A stretch of 64,000 bases of DNA. Source: Rhynchospora pubera. Taxonomy: Eukaryota; Streptophyta; Magnoliopsida; Poales; Cyperaceae. Of this stretch, positions 34,749 to 47,682 are shown one piece after another. Both the position numbers and the translations under genes were made by a program. The notes beneath the pieces were generated by a model, which saw only the letters and a program-made list of their open reading frames with translations, had not been told where the DNA came from and did not search any database. Positions within the stretch are counted from its first letter, which is position 1. Each line of letters starts with the position of its first letter. The stretch covers positions 111,449,039-111,513,038 of the forward strand of contig CM051460.1 in the NCBI GenBank assembly GCA_028095005.1, in the 5' to 3' direction.

Positions 34749-36133
34749 TCACACGTGAGTTTAAAATCTAATTTAATTTTAAATTTATATTCAAAATGTT
34801 TTTATTTTGAATATTAATAATAATAATTTTTTTTTTTTGCAGGTCGTTTGGTCAAATTAATTAGGATTTCTAGCTTTGTCATGTGTAATAAAATTTTTTA
34901 CTTTTTTTTGACACTTTGACGCCCATAGGCTTTGATTAACAATTAACACAATTGTTCTGATAAAGCATTCCCTTATATGCATGCCCTTATATTACGCATT
35001 CCTTTATATTCTGATAAATCCTGATAAAGCATTCCCCTAGGCCACATACGCATTCCCTTATATTATTACTAAAAATATAGTTGCTCTTTTTAAAATTCGA
35101 ATATTTTGAAATGTTTGAAAATTATTACTAAAAATTTTTGGCAAAATTATTACTAAAAATGATAACTAAAAATTATCCGAATATTTTGAAATTGTGCATT
35201 GAAAATTATTACTAAAAATTATTACCTAAAAAAACAGAATATTTTAAAGCAAAATTATTACTAAAAATTTTTAATTACTGATATAAATAAAAAACAGAAA
35301 ATTTATTTATCTGTAACATTGGTTTCGTAATAAACGTTACAGACTTAAGTTGAATTTTTGGCGGAGAGATCGACAATTTTGATGGAGCGCATTATAGGAA
35401 ATTTTCTCTTAGGTTTTTCTGAAAATTTGTAAGTGCCAATGTCGGACTCACACTCTCCTCTCTCGACTCACACTCTCCTCTCTCTGAACAAACCCCAGTC
35501 GAACTCACACTCTCCTCCTCTCTTGTCGGACTCCTCTCGCTGGCCTCATCCCTCTCGTTGGCGTCTCCTCTCGTCGGACTCCTCTTCCACTCAACTAGGT
35601 ATTTTTTCTCCGGCCTCCTCTTCCACTCAACTAGTTTTAATTGACTGTAAATACACTTCAATTGTTGATTTTCTTGTCTGTACAATCAATTTCTGGCTAT
35701 ATGGGTGTTGATTTTCTTGTTGATTTCCTCACTTCAATTGACTGGAAATACACTTCAATTGACTGTAAATACACTTCAATTGAGAACCAATTGACTATAA
35801 ATACACTTCAATTATTGATTTTCTTGTCTGTACAGTCAATTTCTGGCTATATGGTTGTTGATTTTCTTGTTGATTTCCTCACTTCAATTGACTGTAAATA
35901 CACTTCAATTGAGAACCAATCAACTTATTTGATTTTCTTGTCTGTATTATAATATTATAGTTCTAAAGTATTATAGTCATAAATTGATTGTACGAACTAT
36001 GAGTTTATGAACCCTTTCTTTAGTACTCTACACCATCTTTTATTTTTGGCACTTAATTGAAATTGTCTGGAGATGTGAATCCTTTTATTATCAATGTGAT
36101 TTACTTGAAATTATTTATTGCTATCAATTAATA
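34749..36133. other. E2 spacer between the two genes; minisatellite
   Basis: The start of the spacer is AT-rich with repeated ATTACTAAAAATTATT phrases. One palindrome CTGTAACATTGGTTTCGTAA..CGTTACAG lies at about 35,310-35,345. A pyrimidine-rich CACACTCTCCTCTCTCGACT repeat follows at 35,445-35,640. At about 35,640-35,950 there is a tandem array of TTGACTGTAAATACACTTCA and TTGATTTTCTTGTCTGTACA. The short frames here are repeat translation. Confidence 0.6.
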
Positions 36134-39100
36134 GATGTCTGGATAAGAACGAGACTTTGAAGAACTGACATTGGAAGACATTGAAGAAGGATCTGATGAA
36201 GAGACGAGAGAGAATAAAAGAAGTAGGACCAACATGGAAGAATTTAGGCGACTAAGGGCTTCAGGGTACAAATTCAAGATTATATTTGACAAGGAAGGAT
36301 TGCCAACCGGTGATGAGACATCAGTCAAGAAATTCAGTACACTCTGCGCGTATCTCGCTAGGGCAAGAGTGCCAATAACAATAGATTCCTGGTCGAAAGA
36401 TGTTTCAAAGGAATTGAAGGGTGAGATGTGGGCGGAGGTCAAGGTAAAAAGATCAATCACACAAAACTGAAGTTTATGTTAAAGTTTCAGTAATGACTAG
36501 CATATAATACAACTCGACAGTTCTCTGTTTGAAAAAAATAATATAATACATATAGCTAATGACTAATATATATAGGAGCTGGTACCTTTAGATTGCCTTC
36601 GTAATGTTTATTTCAAAACAAATTTTCTATAAGTTTAGTATTAACATCTTAATATTTTGAGAATAAAGGATCTTTAAGTAAAATTGCCAAAAGTCCTTGT
36701 CAGATACAATAAAGGTATGATAGATTGCCTTTGCTTTTAGTGCTTTTAGTCCGTGTCAGATACAATCTGTCATGTAAATTGGTTTGTCAATAAACGAACA
36801 TGAATGGAATGAGAATCATGTAACAATAGCAACCTAAGTAATGAATGGAATGAGAATCATGTCACCAAGTATCTGCCGTGTTAATGTGACTTGTAGCAAA
36901 ATGAATTATGGAGTAAAAGGACCTAGATAGGAAATATGTAGTACAAGTGGACTGACCATATTAAACGGTCCATGGTTTCATGTACCAGGCCACATGTAAC
37001 CTTAATAATAAAAATGTAAATTAATGTACTGCCCAAGGCCATCACCAATGTAACTTTGTAAAAGGAAATGACAATTGACAAAAATTGATATTAATTAGCA
37101 CCCAAACATATTCTCCAGAGTTGTAACTTCCAGTATCATGCTTTGAAATATTTTGATCAAGGCACCTCAACTTGCTATTTTTATCTTATTTCAGAAAACA
37201 TTCAACATCGACGATGATAAGGATATCAACAAGAAGCGAGTACTCAGAAACATGGGCAGAACTCATAGGACCTTTAGGAGTAGGCTTGTTCGCGAATTCA
37301 TTACAAGAGCCGATCCAAACAACCCCAAAAGTCCATGCGATATATACCCTATCTCATTGAAGGAATGGGAGGAGTTTTACATTAAGAAAACAAGCCCAGA
37401 ATTTATTGCAAAGAGTCAACAAGGGAAGTTGTTGAGAGAGAAATGGAAGGAAGTTCACAGAATAGGTTCCACTGGTTATAAAGGAAAGAAGAATACGTGG
37501 AAACCTACGGACAAGATAATAATACCAGGTGATTCTGAAGGGGTCGGTTCCACAAGCATCACCATCGGCGACTTAGAACCGAGGAGTCAACGATATTTCA
37601 TGGGAAGGGTCGTGTCTACTGGAACAGAAGGTATTTACATATTCCACCAATCTGATTTTATATTGAATGTGATTTTGATTTTCAATCTGATTTGATGTTA
37701 AATGTGATATTGGTATAAGTTCTTACAAATTCCACCAATCTGATACGGCGACTATTGAAGCATTCAATCGGTTACAAACTCTGTCTCAAGAAGTCACTTC
37801 CGGGACAATCCAACCTAATGAAGTCTTGAGTAAGGCGGTTGGGAGGCCGGAATATTCTGGTAGAATGAGAGGAACCTCTGGATGGACCAAAAAGTCAGAT
37901 ATGTTTGAGAGAAAGTCTAGGAAATATGTGCATGAAGGATGCTTCACCCCTGAACAAATTTCACACTTGATGGATGCGGTGACAGAGAAATGTAAAAATG
38001 AGTTACTTAACTCCCTGGAGGTAAGGAATGAATTGAAGCAGCAATTTTTTATGGAGTTTACGACTTGGTTGGAACACGAGGGGATTCAGGTTCCAGCAAT
38101 ACCGCAATTCTTACAGACGTCACCACAAGTTGCCCAGAGATGACGAGATCTTTCGAACGGTTGCCTCAAACTATATGGCTCCGGATCCGAGTGGCGATGT
38201 TCAGGTTGATTTCATCTTATCATTTTTATCAAGTAATGAATTTTGATATTATATTTTGTAAATAGAAATGTGATCTTAATCTATTTGCAATTTTCAGAAA
38301 CTGGTTGAATGCGATCTCTACATCACAAGTGCCACTCAAGTGCGTACTAAGGTGGCCGAGGGGTGGATCATTCCGTCATATGTGGGTCAGATAGTACATT
38401 TTGAGCCTCTAACTGAGTTCGATACCTACATCCAACTTGAAAAATGCGGCGACGAATTCCGCTCATGGTATATCCCTGGAGGGTCACAAGAACAAATAGG
38501 CACTAATTTAGGAGGACGATTCGCGTGGCCGTCAGTTGATGTGGAGCCAAGGCAAAAGGTATGCCAATTTGTTCAACACATTTCTTCTATTAATATTAAT
38601 ACTCGTGACTTAAGTTATGAAATTGCATGCAGAGTAAGAGCCTACATGCAGAGAAGGAGATGGAGAAAGAGAAGGGGAAGGGGAAAGGGAAAGGGAAAGG
38701 GATGGGGAAAGGAAAGAGAAATAGGAAGGTGAAGAAGAAGGAGAAGGAGAAGGAGATGGAGAAGGAGCGGGAGAAGGTGCCAAGTGAGGCATCCGGTATT
38801 TTTCGCGATGAGCTCCTAGAAAAGAACTTTCTTGACAGACTTTCTAATTCTGAGCGGAAAGTATACTCATTGTTGATGCTCGTAGTGGTAGGAGATGAGA
38901 ATTTTGAACTGGAGGATTGCAACCCTTGGGGGACGCAAAATGAGGTGCCTTTCAAATTTAGCTTGTTTGATATCATCGAATGTTTTCGAAGAGAAGCCCT
39001 AAACGTATCAATTGTCAAGATTTACTCCTGGTATGATTTTTCGAACTTTGTTGTCATTTAATTTACAAGAGGTCAACATGAATACACTGGATCATTCCTG

Positions 39101-40666
39101 TTTTTAGTACTTTGCCTACTTACTGTTCTCTCTGAGAAATGAATAGCAGTCTATAACTATATAAAAATGGCCTAGCTTAGACTCACTACTCTTTATCAAT
39201 CTGATAAGCACTTTGCCTACTTACAGTATTGGATGAATGCAAGTATTGGATGAAAGAACTTTCAAAAGGTTATGGGTTCTCTAAAAGCATCACCATTTGG
39301 GATCCAAAATTTCTACCTGAAGCTAAATTTGAGAAGAATTCTGGTTATAACGTGAATTACATGAAGAAGTCGTTCCTAGATAATCCAGAGTGCACTTACT
39401 TTCTTTTGCCATATAATCAAGGGTAAGAATAATTATTATTAAACTTGTTAGTTTCCCTTCAATCAAAGCAATAAGTAATATGTATTACAGGTATCATTGG
39501 ACGGTCATTATCGTTGATGTCAAGAAGAAGAAGATTTACTTCATAGATTCCTTGTCACACGAAGACTGTATACAGAGATTAGTAATTAAGCCATTTATAA
39601 CTTCATAAGTTTCAGTTATTAAATAAGCAAAATAATAGTGATAATTTGAGATTGAGGTAATGGCATATTTTGTTTCCTAGGAACAGCTAGGGACTATAAA
39701 ATAGTTTTATATTCACATAATTGTTAGAACCTTCTTTGAAACATATAGTACATAGGTTCACTTTTTTACAGGGTGGTCAGATTCACCTTCTTTACTGAAA
39801 TAGGACTTAACAGTGTTGTTTGATATTTCCAAGGACTTTTTTGAAATGTATAGTGTGAAGGTCTGATAGGCAATACAATTGTTTCACATTACAGTAAGCA
39901 TTCTTATTAAGTAAAGGCTAAGAGTTGAAATGCAAAATGTTATCCCATGATGATTATTGGCTCCTTTAATTGGTTATGGCAATTGTTACTTTAATTTCAT
40001 TTCATGAGACAAAATACTGGCAATTGTGAAACTATTCTAAAATCCTATCTAGCTGCTTGTTTGAATTGTGATTTTAGGCTCCGAAACAAAAGGGCAATAC
40101 AGAATGTGGGTATTTCACGATGTTGGCCTGAGACATATAATTAGCCATGTGATACAAGTCGGAGAACTACCTAAGGTATTTGTTTTATTTCAGATGGATT
40201 TAGGGCTTAATAGCGGTTTATAAATAACGAACAATTTTGAAGGAAGTAATATTGGTTTTCTTCAATTTCCATCTTTTAAGTTGTCATAAGTCCAATTTCT
40301 AACTTTTAAATTGTTATAACACAACTTTAGATAGTCTGGATAGATCTACAAGTGTAAAGATCTGCTTGCTATCAACAAGGGCAGTAGATCGGGATGATCT
40401 GCTTGCTAACATGTGTTTCTTTTTTTGAAGAAACAAACATGTGTTTCTTATTCCAGATTTAATTTGTATGTTTGGATTGTACAGAAACTAAAGCATATAT
40501 ATGTTTAGAGTTTACAGTTTAAGATATCAAACTATAATATATGTTTTGGTTTGCTTATAATCAAATGCAGAAAATTGATCCGGTTGGAAAGCCATACACG
40601 AAAGAAGACATTGATGGAGTTGTAGATGAAGTCATGGAATTCATGTGTGGTAATATATTCGGATAG
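36134..40666 (+). pseudogene. Transposase_24 / Ulp1-like protease gene of E2
   Basis: Exons matched to E1 are 36134-36443, 37195-37630, about 37720-38202, 38299-38558, 38633-39030, about 39226-39422, 39491-39607, about 40080-40133 and 40570-40666. The Transposase_24-like part is well kept (REKWKEVHRIGSTGYKGKK, GDLEPRSQRYFMGR). A lysine/glycine-rich segment (KGKGKGKGKG.. at about 38,660-38,775) comes from GGGAAA repeat expansion. Ulp1 residues remain: YHWTVIIVDV (His), YFIDSL (Asp), TECGYF (Cys). Breaks: TAA four codons after the start (36143-36145), a frameshift at about 38,130, loss of the exon equivalent to 15530-15608 in E1, and TGA soon after the Cys motif. Intron 1 is about 750 bp against 76 bp in E1. 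The E1 intron at 13955-14034 is absent here. Confidence 0.8.
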
Positions 40667-40967
40667 TCAATTTGACATGTATCATGACTGATCTTGTAAA
40701 CAAATTTGCACGCTTCTAAAGCCACCTTGTTAGCTACTGACATTATATTTTAATTTGTTGAACTTAAATTTGTTCTCATTTGCATGAGTACTTGTTTGTT
40801 GTTTTGATGTGTGTGTATATATATGCATGTGTTTGACATTTACGTGATTATTGTGTTTGTGATATGTTAATTATATAGTTTGGTACATATATGTACCAGT
40901 TGGTACGGCTAGCAACATGGGCTAGCCAAAGAATACCATCTGTATTAAATATATATATATATATATA

Positions 40968-41330
40968 TCTGCAACGTTCTTTTCATAAAACAGGTTACAG
41001 AATTTTATATTCTATAACGTTTGTTTCATAACGAAAGTTACTGATTTATTCAGAAAATCTTGTTTAAAATATTAAAAAACAAATCTGTAACGTTCTTTTC
41101 AAAAAACAGGTTACAGAATTCTATATTCTGTAACGTTTGTTTCAAATAGAAAGTTACAGATTTATTCAGAAAGTTTTTGAGTAAAATATTAATTTAATAA
41201 TCTGAAACGTTTTTTTGGAAAAGAACGTTGCAGATCTGTAACGTTTAATCCATTTGTAACGGGGCCTACTGTATCGTGCCCATGAACGTTACAGACCCTT
41301 TTTATTGAATGTTACAAAATCCAATATTTC
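40968..41330. repeat. E2 right subterminal repeats
   Basis: Copies of CTGTAACGTTTGTTTCA and AAACAGGTTACAGAATT in both orientations run to the right end of E2, after an AT dinucleotide run at about 40,948-40,968. Confidence 0.8.
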
Positions 41331-41450
41331 GCGTAGTGGACGGAACGTTAAACGGAATAAATTTCAGTTTCTTTGACTCGAACAGAACGAAAACGGAACA
41401 AACGTGTTCTGCGTTCCGTTTCAACATTTGACAGGTGTACACATCGTCAA

Positions 41451-41579
41451 TAAAATAAAATAAAATAAAATAAAAAGTGTGTAATCTGGTCTACTTCATT
41501 TTTGTAACAAGACAGTAACACAATCAGGTCAGCTGCCACAAATTGCCCCAATATCGATCTTTATTACAAATTTACAATA
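41451..41579. other. Spacer with (AATAA)n microsatellite
   Basis: An AATAAAATAAAATAAAATAA run lies at about 41,450-41,475, followed by unique sequence up to TTTACAATA, the left target duplication of the Mutator-like element. Confidence 0.7.
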
Positions 41580-41875
41580 GGGAAAATTGTCTTTTTGCCA
41601 CTCAAAAATAAGGAAATTGTGGAAATGCCACCCAGAATTTATTTCTTTCATAAATGCCACTCTCACCATACAAAAATACTTTAGAAACTCCAAAAACTGT
41701 CCCCAAGAAAAACCAGATGTGTAAACAAAAGAATTTAAGATTTTGAACAGAACATTAATGAAATATAATTGAACCCGAAATACCGACCTAGGATATTTTT
41801 GAAATAAAAAATCATTTAGAAATTAAGAATAGACCTTAGAAATTCAAAAATTCTTATAAAAATTTTATTTTCCCT

Positions 41876-42283
41876 ATGAGCGATTGGCGCCTCAGCGCGA
41901 ACAGCACAATTTACAGAGAAGCACTTAAAGCAACCGAATCAATCCATTCACCGGCGGTCGGTTTTGTCAAGCCACAGGACATAACCGGGAGAACAACAGA
42001 AGTCCAATTTAAGCAAAATAACACAATCATACAATTGTTGCTTAAATTGACTGAACAAATCGAGGATCTGAAGGTAGCAGTCAAAAGGCTCGAGGCTGTG
42101 AAAGGGAAAGAAGGCACTCAACCTGACGACCTGACTGACTCCCTAGACCAGATCCAGCAACAACTTCAGAAGCTGAGCTTAGGAGAACCCAGTAAGCCGG
42201 CAGTACCAAAACCGAAAGGCAAACTTTTTGTATTCAAAAACCCAAAAGAAATATTTGAAGCCGAGAAAAAGAAGGCAGCATGA
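41876..42283 (+). CDS. Pararetrovirus ORF2-like protein (135 aa)
   Basis: The ORF is intact. The N-terminal part (MSDWRLSANS..) is followed by a predicted coiled coil (LLKLTEQIEDLKVAVKRLEA, about residues 55-75, and a second helix near 88-102). The C-terminal tail is proline- and lysine-rich (KPAVPKPKGKL..EKKKAA). Size, position before the polyprotein, coiled coil and basic tail fit the small virion-associated, nucleic-acid-binding ORF2 proteins of badnaviruses and the tungrovirus group. Its stop codon overlaps the next start (ATGA at 42280-42283), as is typical there. It is the only undamaged viral frame besides ORF4. Confidence 0.7.
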   Translation: MSDWRLSANSTIYREALKATESIHSPAVGFVKPQDITGRTTEVQFKQNNTIIQLLLKLTEQIEDLKVAVKRLEAVKGKEGTQPDDLTDSLDQIQQQLQKLSLGEPSKPAVPKPKGKLFVFKNPKEIFEAEKKKAA

Positions 42284-45200
42284 GCAGAACGCAAACAACA
42301 ACAGAGGCAGCAAGACCATCAGTGTCAGAAAGAGACACAAATCAAACCCCTACTGTTGAAGATCAGATCCGTGGCTATCGCCTTGGATCTAGACTTAGAT
42401 TTGAAGCTCAAAGGAGGCTCCCTGGTCAATCTCGACGGTATCAGCGAAGTCTTTAGTCACAAATGAATCCTGATGCTGAGCTCAACATCTCCCAATACAG
42501 ACGAGCACAGCAAGTCCCAGCAGAAACTCTGTACCAAGCTGGATGGTCAGAGAGCAGGCACCGAGTATACCAACATTACTCGGATGAAAGAACGTTGGTC
42601 ACAGATGGCCAGCAAGTGGAGCTACCGTTCATCTCTGAAGAAAGTTTTAACAGACTTTTGCAAGAAGGGCTCCAACATCTGCATATCGGACTAATTATGG
42701 TTCGATTGTACACGTTGCACAGGCGAAGTGCAGGTGTGAATGCACTAGTATTAATCAGAGATACTAGATGGCGAGATGATAGAGCTGTCATCAACTCTAT
42801 GGAGATGGATCTCACATCTGGGACACAGTTGGCATATACTGCCCCAGATATGACTCTAAGTATCCGTGACTTCAGAGATCACATTCAACTAGTGATTCAA
42901 ACTCACAGGTATGAAGGATGGCAAGGTGGAGAGAGTAACCTTTTACTCTCAAGGTCTCTAATTGGACGACTGTCCAATACAAGCCACACAAATTTCAGAT
43001 ACAATGTTCAGAATGTGGCGGACCACCTGGCAAGTCGAGGAGTTCGGGCCATCCCTGGCTCGCAACGTACAACCACAGAACTCCGTGGAAGGCAGTGGCT
43101 TGTGAGACCAGCTATCATCTCACAAGTTCAGAATCCCCAAGTAGCACGAATCCGAGCAAGGACAGACGGCTCACTATCCGTCAGATTTGCGGGGTATACA
43201 ACAACAACCCCTGAACAAGAAGCTATTCGTGGAGAAAATGATGAGGAAGAACTCGAACAAGAATTCATCAATCTACTCACGCTAGATGATGATTGGCCAT
43301 ATGAAGATGATCCAGAATTTCCAGAAATCTATTCAGACCCTGAGGAATTCAGTGAAAATGACGAGACTGAGCAAGATGATGGTCCCTTATTGGGAAAATG
43401 GTTCTTGGCAATACTCAAAGCCGAACAAACTGAACCAACAGTTGAAATGATGGAACCAATAAATCCGTATCAATGGTTTGCTATTGAACAACTAGACAAC
43501 GAAGACGAACTCGTGCAAATGACATTTGCAGAGTTTAATTGGCTAGAAACCATTGATGCAGAAAGTGAGTGGTTTGAGGAACAAGCCCTCATGATGACTT
43601 GTCAATGGGATGAGTCAGACGAAGACGAGACATTCTCTACGGTGCAATTCCTATCTCAATTGGATGCATCGACAAACCGAGATGAAGACTTGCTAAGTCT
43701 TCTAGCGAAAGGTGGTGGGGAAGATGTCAGTTCCCCAAATTATAAAACAAAGTGGGACGAAGACTTATTCGAAACGGTTTATATGGTAGAAGAGATGGAA
43801 TACCCACAATTCAAAAATCTCAAAAAGAAAGTGGAGACGGTACTCTCAACCGCAGAATCTTCACTCAGAAGGATACCACCTGAACCAATCATGGGACCAG
43901 CCATGTACCCACCTGGTTCAAGACAACCCCAGAATTCCCAAATTCCGGAGATAAAAGAACGGTTGGGCAATATCCGCGGTGGTTATGCAAGGCAAATGAA
44001 CGAAAGGTTTAATTTGCCAACAGCCCAAGCCAGTCAAGGCGCAATCCTAGTTTTACCAGAAGATATTGGGTTATATTCAGAAGTTATCTCCCGATGGGAA
44101 TCAATCACGCTCAACCTGGTAAATGAGAAAAACTGGGCAGATAACAAATCAAAGGTCAACTACATCGACAATCTCCTAGGAGAAACGGAGAAAAAGACCT
44201 GGATTCAGTGGAGAATGGCATTTCCCACTGAATATGAAGAACTAGTGAACATCGCTGATGATCCGCAAAATGTAATATCACAAATCAGACGAATGTTCCT
44301 GTTGGAGGACCCAACAACCGGGTCCACTGAAGAGCAAGATCGAGCGTACAACGACCTGGAGAGTCTTTCATGCCACAATGTGAAATATCTTTTCGACTAT
44401 ATAAACGATTATAAGATCTTAGCGGCAAAATCAGGAAGAATGTATATATCTCCTGAACTCTCAACAAAATTTTTCAGTAAAAATGCCTCCGATCATTGGT
44501 GGAGAAATCGAGAAGGCGTTCACTGAGAAATACCCAGGCAATACGGTAGGGGTTATTCCAAGAATACATTTCACCTACCAGTACCTGGCAGAGCAATGTA
44601 AGAGAGTTGCACTCCAAAGAAGCCTCAAAGATCTCTCATTCTGTAGCCGCATACCAGTGCCAGGTTATTATCAAAAGAACAAGAAGTATGGTCTTAGAAA
44701 GGCAAAGACATACCGAGGAAAACCACATGATACGCACATCAGGGTATTCAAAAGGAAGCATGTAGATAAAGTAAGAAAATGCAAGTGCTTTATATGTGGT
44801 GAAGAAGGACATTTTGCCCGCAACTGCACAAGACAAAAGGGCAACATTGCAAGAGCAGCCATTGTCGATAATCTAGATCTAGATGACGACTGGAATGTGC
44901 TATCGGTAGATTAAAATGAACCAGATAGTGATGCAATCTGTTCATTTTCTGAAGGGGAAGGAAGTACTGGTCATTCTTTGATGGCTGGTATAAATGAAGT
45001 ACCATACGAAACCGCAATGATGATAACAAATGAAGAAATCTCATGACGGGTAGTGATCTCAGTGCCTCGAGAAATCCAAAACTGCGCGCATCAATGGGAG
45101 GATAACAGCCCAGTGGCACAAGAATTCATGAATTGTCTGTTTTGCAAAGAACAGACTAATCCAAGGATGAGAGCACATTGCAGTATATGTCGTTTGACTG

Positions 45201-47682
45201 TCTGCCCGATGTGTTCAAGATTCAACCTGGGAAGAAGGATAACAATACAAAAATCAAATCCCCAGTATGACAACAAGGATACCCTAATCAATGAGCTGAT
45301 GGGGTATACAAATTTCCTCTTAGCAGAAAATCAAAGGCTAAAGGAAAGAATTGAGGAATTGGAGATGGGAAAGGATCGGGATGAAATGCGAGATCCAACA
45401 AAAGGAAAAGCTCCAGAAAAGCCAACTCTTGAAGAAGTTGATTCGGATGATGAAGCAATTGAAAACTATATCCAGAAACAAAATAGAGTAGTAATCAAGA
45501 TGCTGACAGATAGAAACGAATACATTAGTACCCAAGTTCCGGATCCAAGAAAAGGGAAAAGAGTCTTAAACAGACTCTATAATATTGAGCTGACAATGGA
45601 AATACCAGGGGTTGAGAAGTTCAAAATCCAAGCAATTTTGGATACTGGCGCAACAGTTTGCTGCGTAGACCAGAATGCAGTTCCAAAAGAAGCTTTGGAA
45701 CCAAGTGCGTACCCCATTCAAATCAACGGGGTTAACTCTTCTCAAATAGCCAACCAAAAACTCAAAGGCGGAATGATGGCTATTGAGGAAAATCGTTTTT
45801 GTATCCCTTTCACCTATGCATTCCCAATGGAGCAGAGGGATGGGATCCAAATGCTGATTGGTTGCAATTTCATCCGAGCCATGCAAGGAGGGCTTAGGAT
45901 TGAGGGCCAAATGGTAACATTTTACAAAAATGTTACAACAATCGCGACAAAAGTTGACGCTGAGGTTGCAGCTTCAGCAGCAATCGAAGAACTAGAGCTG
46001 TCTGAGTTAGAGTATTTTGAGATTCAGAGAATCACTGCATACTCCTGTGGTGAAGAATCGCAGAAATTCAAGGAAAGGTTCAGACCCCTTTTGGAGAGAT
46101 TAAGAGAACAAGGGTATATTGGAGAAAATCCTCTCCAACACTGGGAAAAGAATCGGGTTAAGTGCAAGTTAGACATTATCAACCCGGATATCACAATCCA
46201 AGACAAGCCCCTGAAACATGTCACACCAGCAATGAAAGAGCAATTTGACAAGCATGTTCAGGCGCTACTCAAGATTGGAGTGATACGACCCAGTAAAAGC
46301 CGACAAAGAACCATGGCAATGATGGTAAACTCAGGTACATCAATAGATCCAAAGACTGGTGCTAAAATCAAAGGCAAGGAGCGTATGATATTTAATTACC
46401 GCACCCTCAATGATAATACCCACAAAGACCAATATAGTTTGCCAGGAATTAATACCATCCTTAAGAAAGTCGGCAACAGTCGGATTTATTCAAAATTCGA
46501 CTTAAAAAGTGGGTTCCATCAGGTGGCAATGGATCCTGAATCGGTTGAATGGACGGCTTTTGTCGTTCCAAATGGCTTGTATGAATGGCTAGTTATGCCA
46601 TTCGGGTTGAAAAATGCACCAGCAATTTTTCAAAGAAAGATGGACGACTGCTTCCGGGGAACGAAAACTTCATAGCAGTCTACATCGATGATATACTGGT
46701 GTTTTCTGAAGATGAAGAACAGCATGCCAAACACTTGGAGGCTATGCTGACAATTTGTGAGAAATGGGGGCTTGTACTCTCCCCAACTAAAATGAAAATA
46801 GCTGTACAGGAAATCGAATTTCTGGGTGCAGTTATTGGGAACAGAAAAATCAAACTTCAGCCGCATATAATCAAGAAGATCATTTCTTTCGATGAAAAAA
46901 AATTGAAGGAGAAGGCTGGTATGAGATCATGGCTTGGCATCTTCAACTACGCCAGATCATACATACCAAAATTGGGAACATTACTTGGGCCATTATACTC
47001 AAAAACAAGCGAACACGGTAATAAAAAGCTCAAAAGCTCAGACTATGAGATCATCAGAAAGGTCAAACAAGCGGTGCAGTAACTCCCAGATCTCGAGCTT
47101 CCTCCGGAAGGATCCTATATCATCCTTGAAACAGACGGATGCATGAAAGGGTGGGGCGGAGTATGCTAATGGAAAAAAGCGAAACATGACCCCCGAAACA
47201 CGGAGAAAGTTTGTGTGTATGCAAGTGGGAAATTCCCAGTGATTAAATCCACAATAGATGCAGAAATCTATGCTTGCATGGAAACAATGAAGGCACTCAA
47301 AATTCACTACCTGGATCAAAAGGAGATCACTCTCAGAACTGATTGCCAGGCCATAATCAGTTTCTATAACAAGTCAGCACAAAACAAACCTTCAAGAGTT
47401 CGATGGATTAATTTTGTTGATTTTGTTACAGGAACGGGAGTGCAAGTAAATTTCGAGCATATTGATGGCAAAATGAATGTATTGGCTGATTCGCTATCAC
47501 GATTAACAGCAAATATGGTGAAGACCGGAAATTGTTATTTTGTTAACGAACAATTAGCCGATTTGGAAAAGGTGCTCGAAGAAACAAAAGAAGCTCCTGA
47601 GGAAATAATCAATCATCTAGCAACAATTGTCGGGCATATTGATAATATGTTAGATGAAAGATCTTTCTTTCAAAACATCTAG
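42280..47682 (+). pseudogene. Pararetrovirus polyprotein ORF3 (movement, coat, protease, RT, RNase H), broken
   Basis: Domains in order: movement-protein-like region (about 42,463-43,150; VLIRDTRWRDDRAV, QTHRYEGWQGGESNLL); acidic spacer; coat region (about 43,850-44,830) ending in a CXCX2CX4HX4C knuckle (CKCFICGEEGHFARNC); a second array CX2CX11CX2CX4CX2C at about 45,140-45,220; aspartic protease (ILDTGATVCC, about 45,636); reverse transcriptase (KFDLKSGFHQVAM; YIDD at 46,681-46,692); RNase H (ILETDGCMKGWGGVC; DGKMNVLADSLSR). Breaks: TAG 42454-42456; a 1-nt indel in the A run at about 44,478-44,482; TAA 44912-44914; TGA 45044-45046; a frameshift at about 46,640-46,650; TAA 47080-47082; TAA 47167-47169. 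It would have served movement, encapsidation and reverse transcription. It cannot make a full polyprotein now. Confidence 0.85.

Larger units (their letters stand above)
30183..41338 (+). mobile_element. CACTA (En/Spm) DNA transposon E2, complete ends
   Basis: It starts CACTACCACAAAAACAGG and ends ATATTTCGCGTAGTG, flanked by GAC on both sides (30180-30182 and 41339-41341). The total is 11,156 bp. Gene order is the same as in E1: TNP2 gene, then Transposase_24/Ulp1 gene, same strand, with the same three palindromes upstream of TNP2. Subterminal repeats are CTGTAACGTTTTTTATA-type hairpins, diverged from those of E1. The genes carry more lesions than in E1 (lost start, frameshifts, stops). It sits inside a hAT-type element. 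Confidence 0.95.
30004..41439. mobile_element. hAT-type element split by CACTA E2
   Basis: The left end TAGGCCTGTCAATACC and right end ACATTTGACAGGTGTA form an imperfect TIR. The flanks are CACGTCGT (29996-30003) and CACATCGT (41440-41447), an 8-bp duplication with one mismatch. The hAT sequence itself is only 30,004-30,182 plus 41,339-41,439; everything between is E2. The uninterrupted relative at 27,010-27,275 confirms that the two pieces belong together. Confidence 0.85.

Noticed and set aside
35433..35952. ORFs in the E2 intergenic spacer
   Set aside because: They translate a CACACTCTCC tract and a TTGACTGTAAATACACTTCA tandem array, with the same words repeated in the protein; no domain.
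38596..39018. Minus-strand S/P/F-rich ORFs
   Set aside because: They are antisense to the lysine-rich segment of the E2 Ulp1 gene and reflect its GGGAAA repeat.
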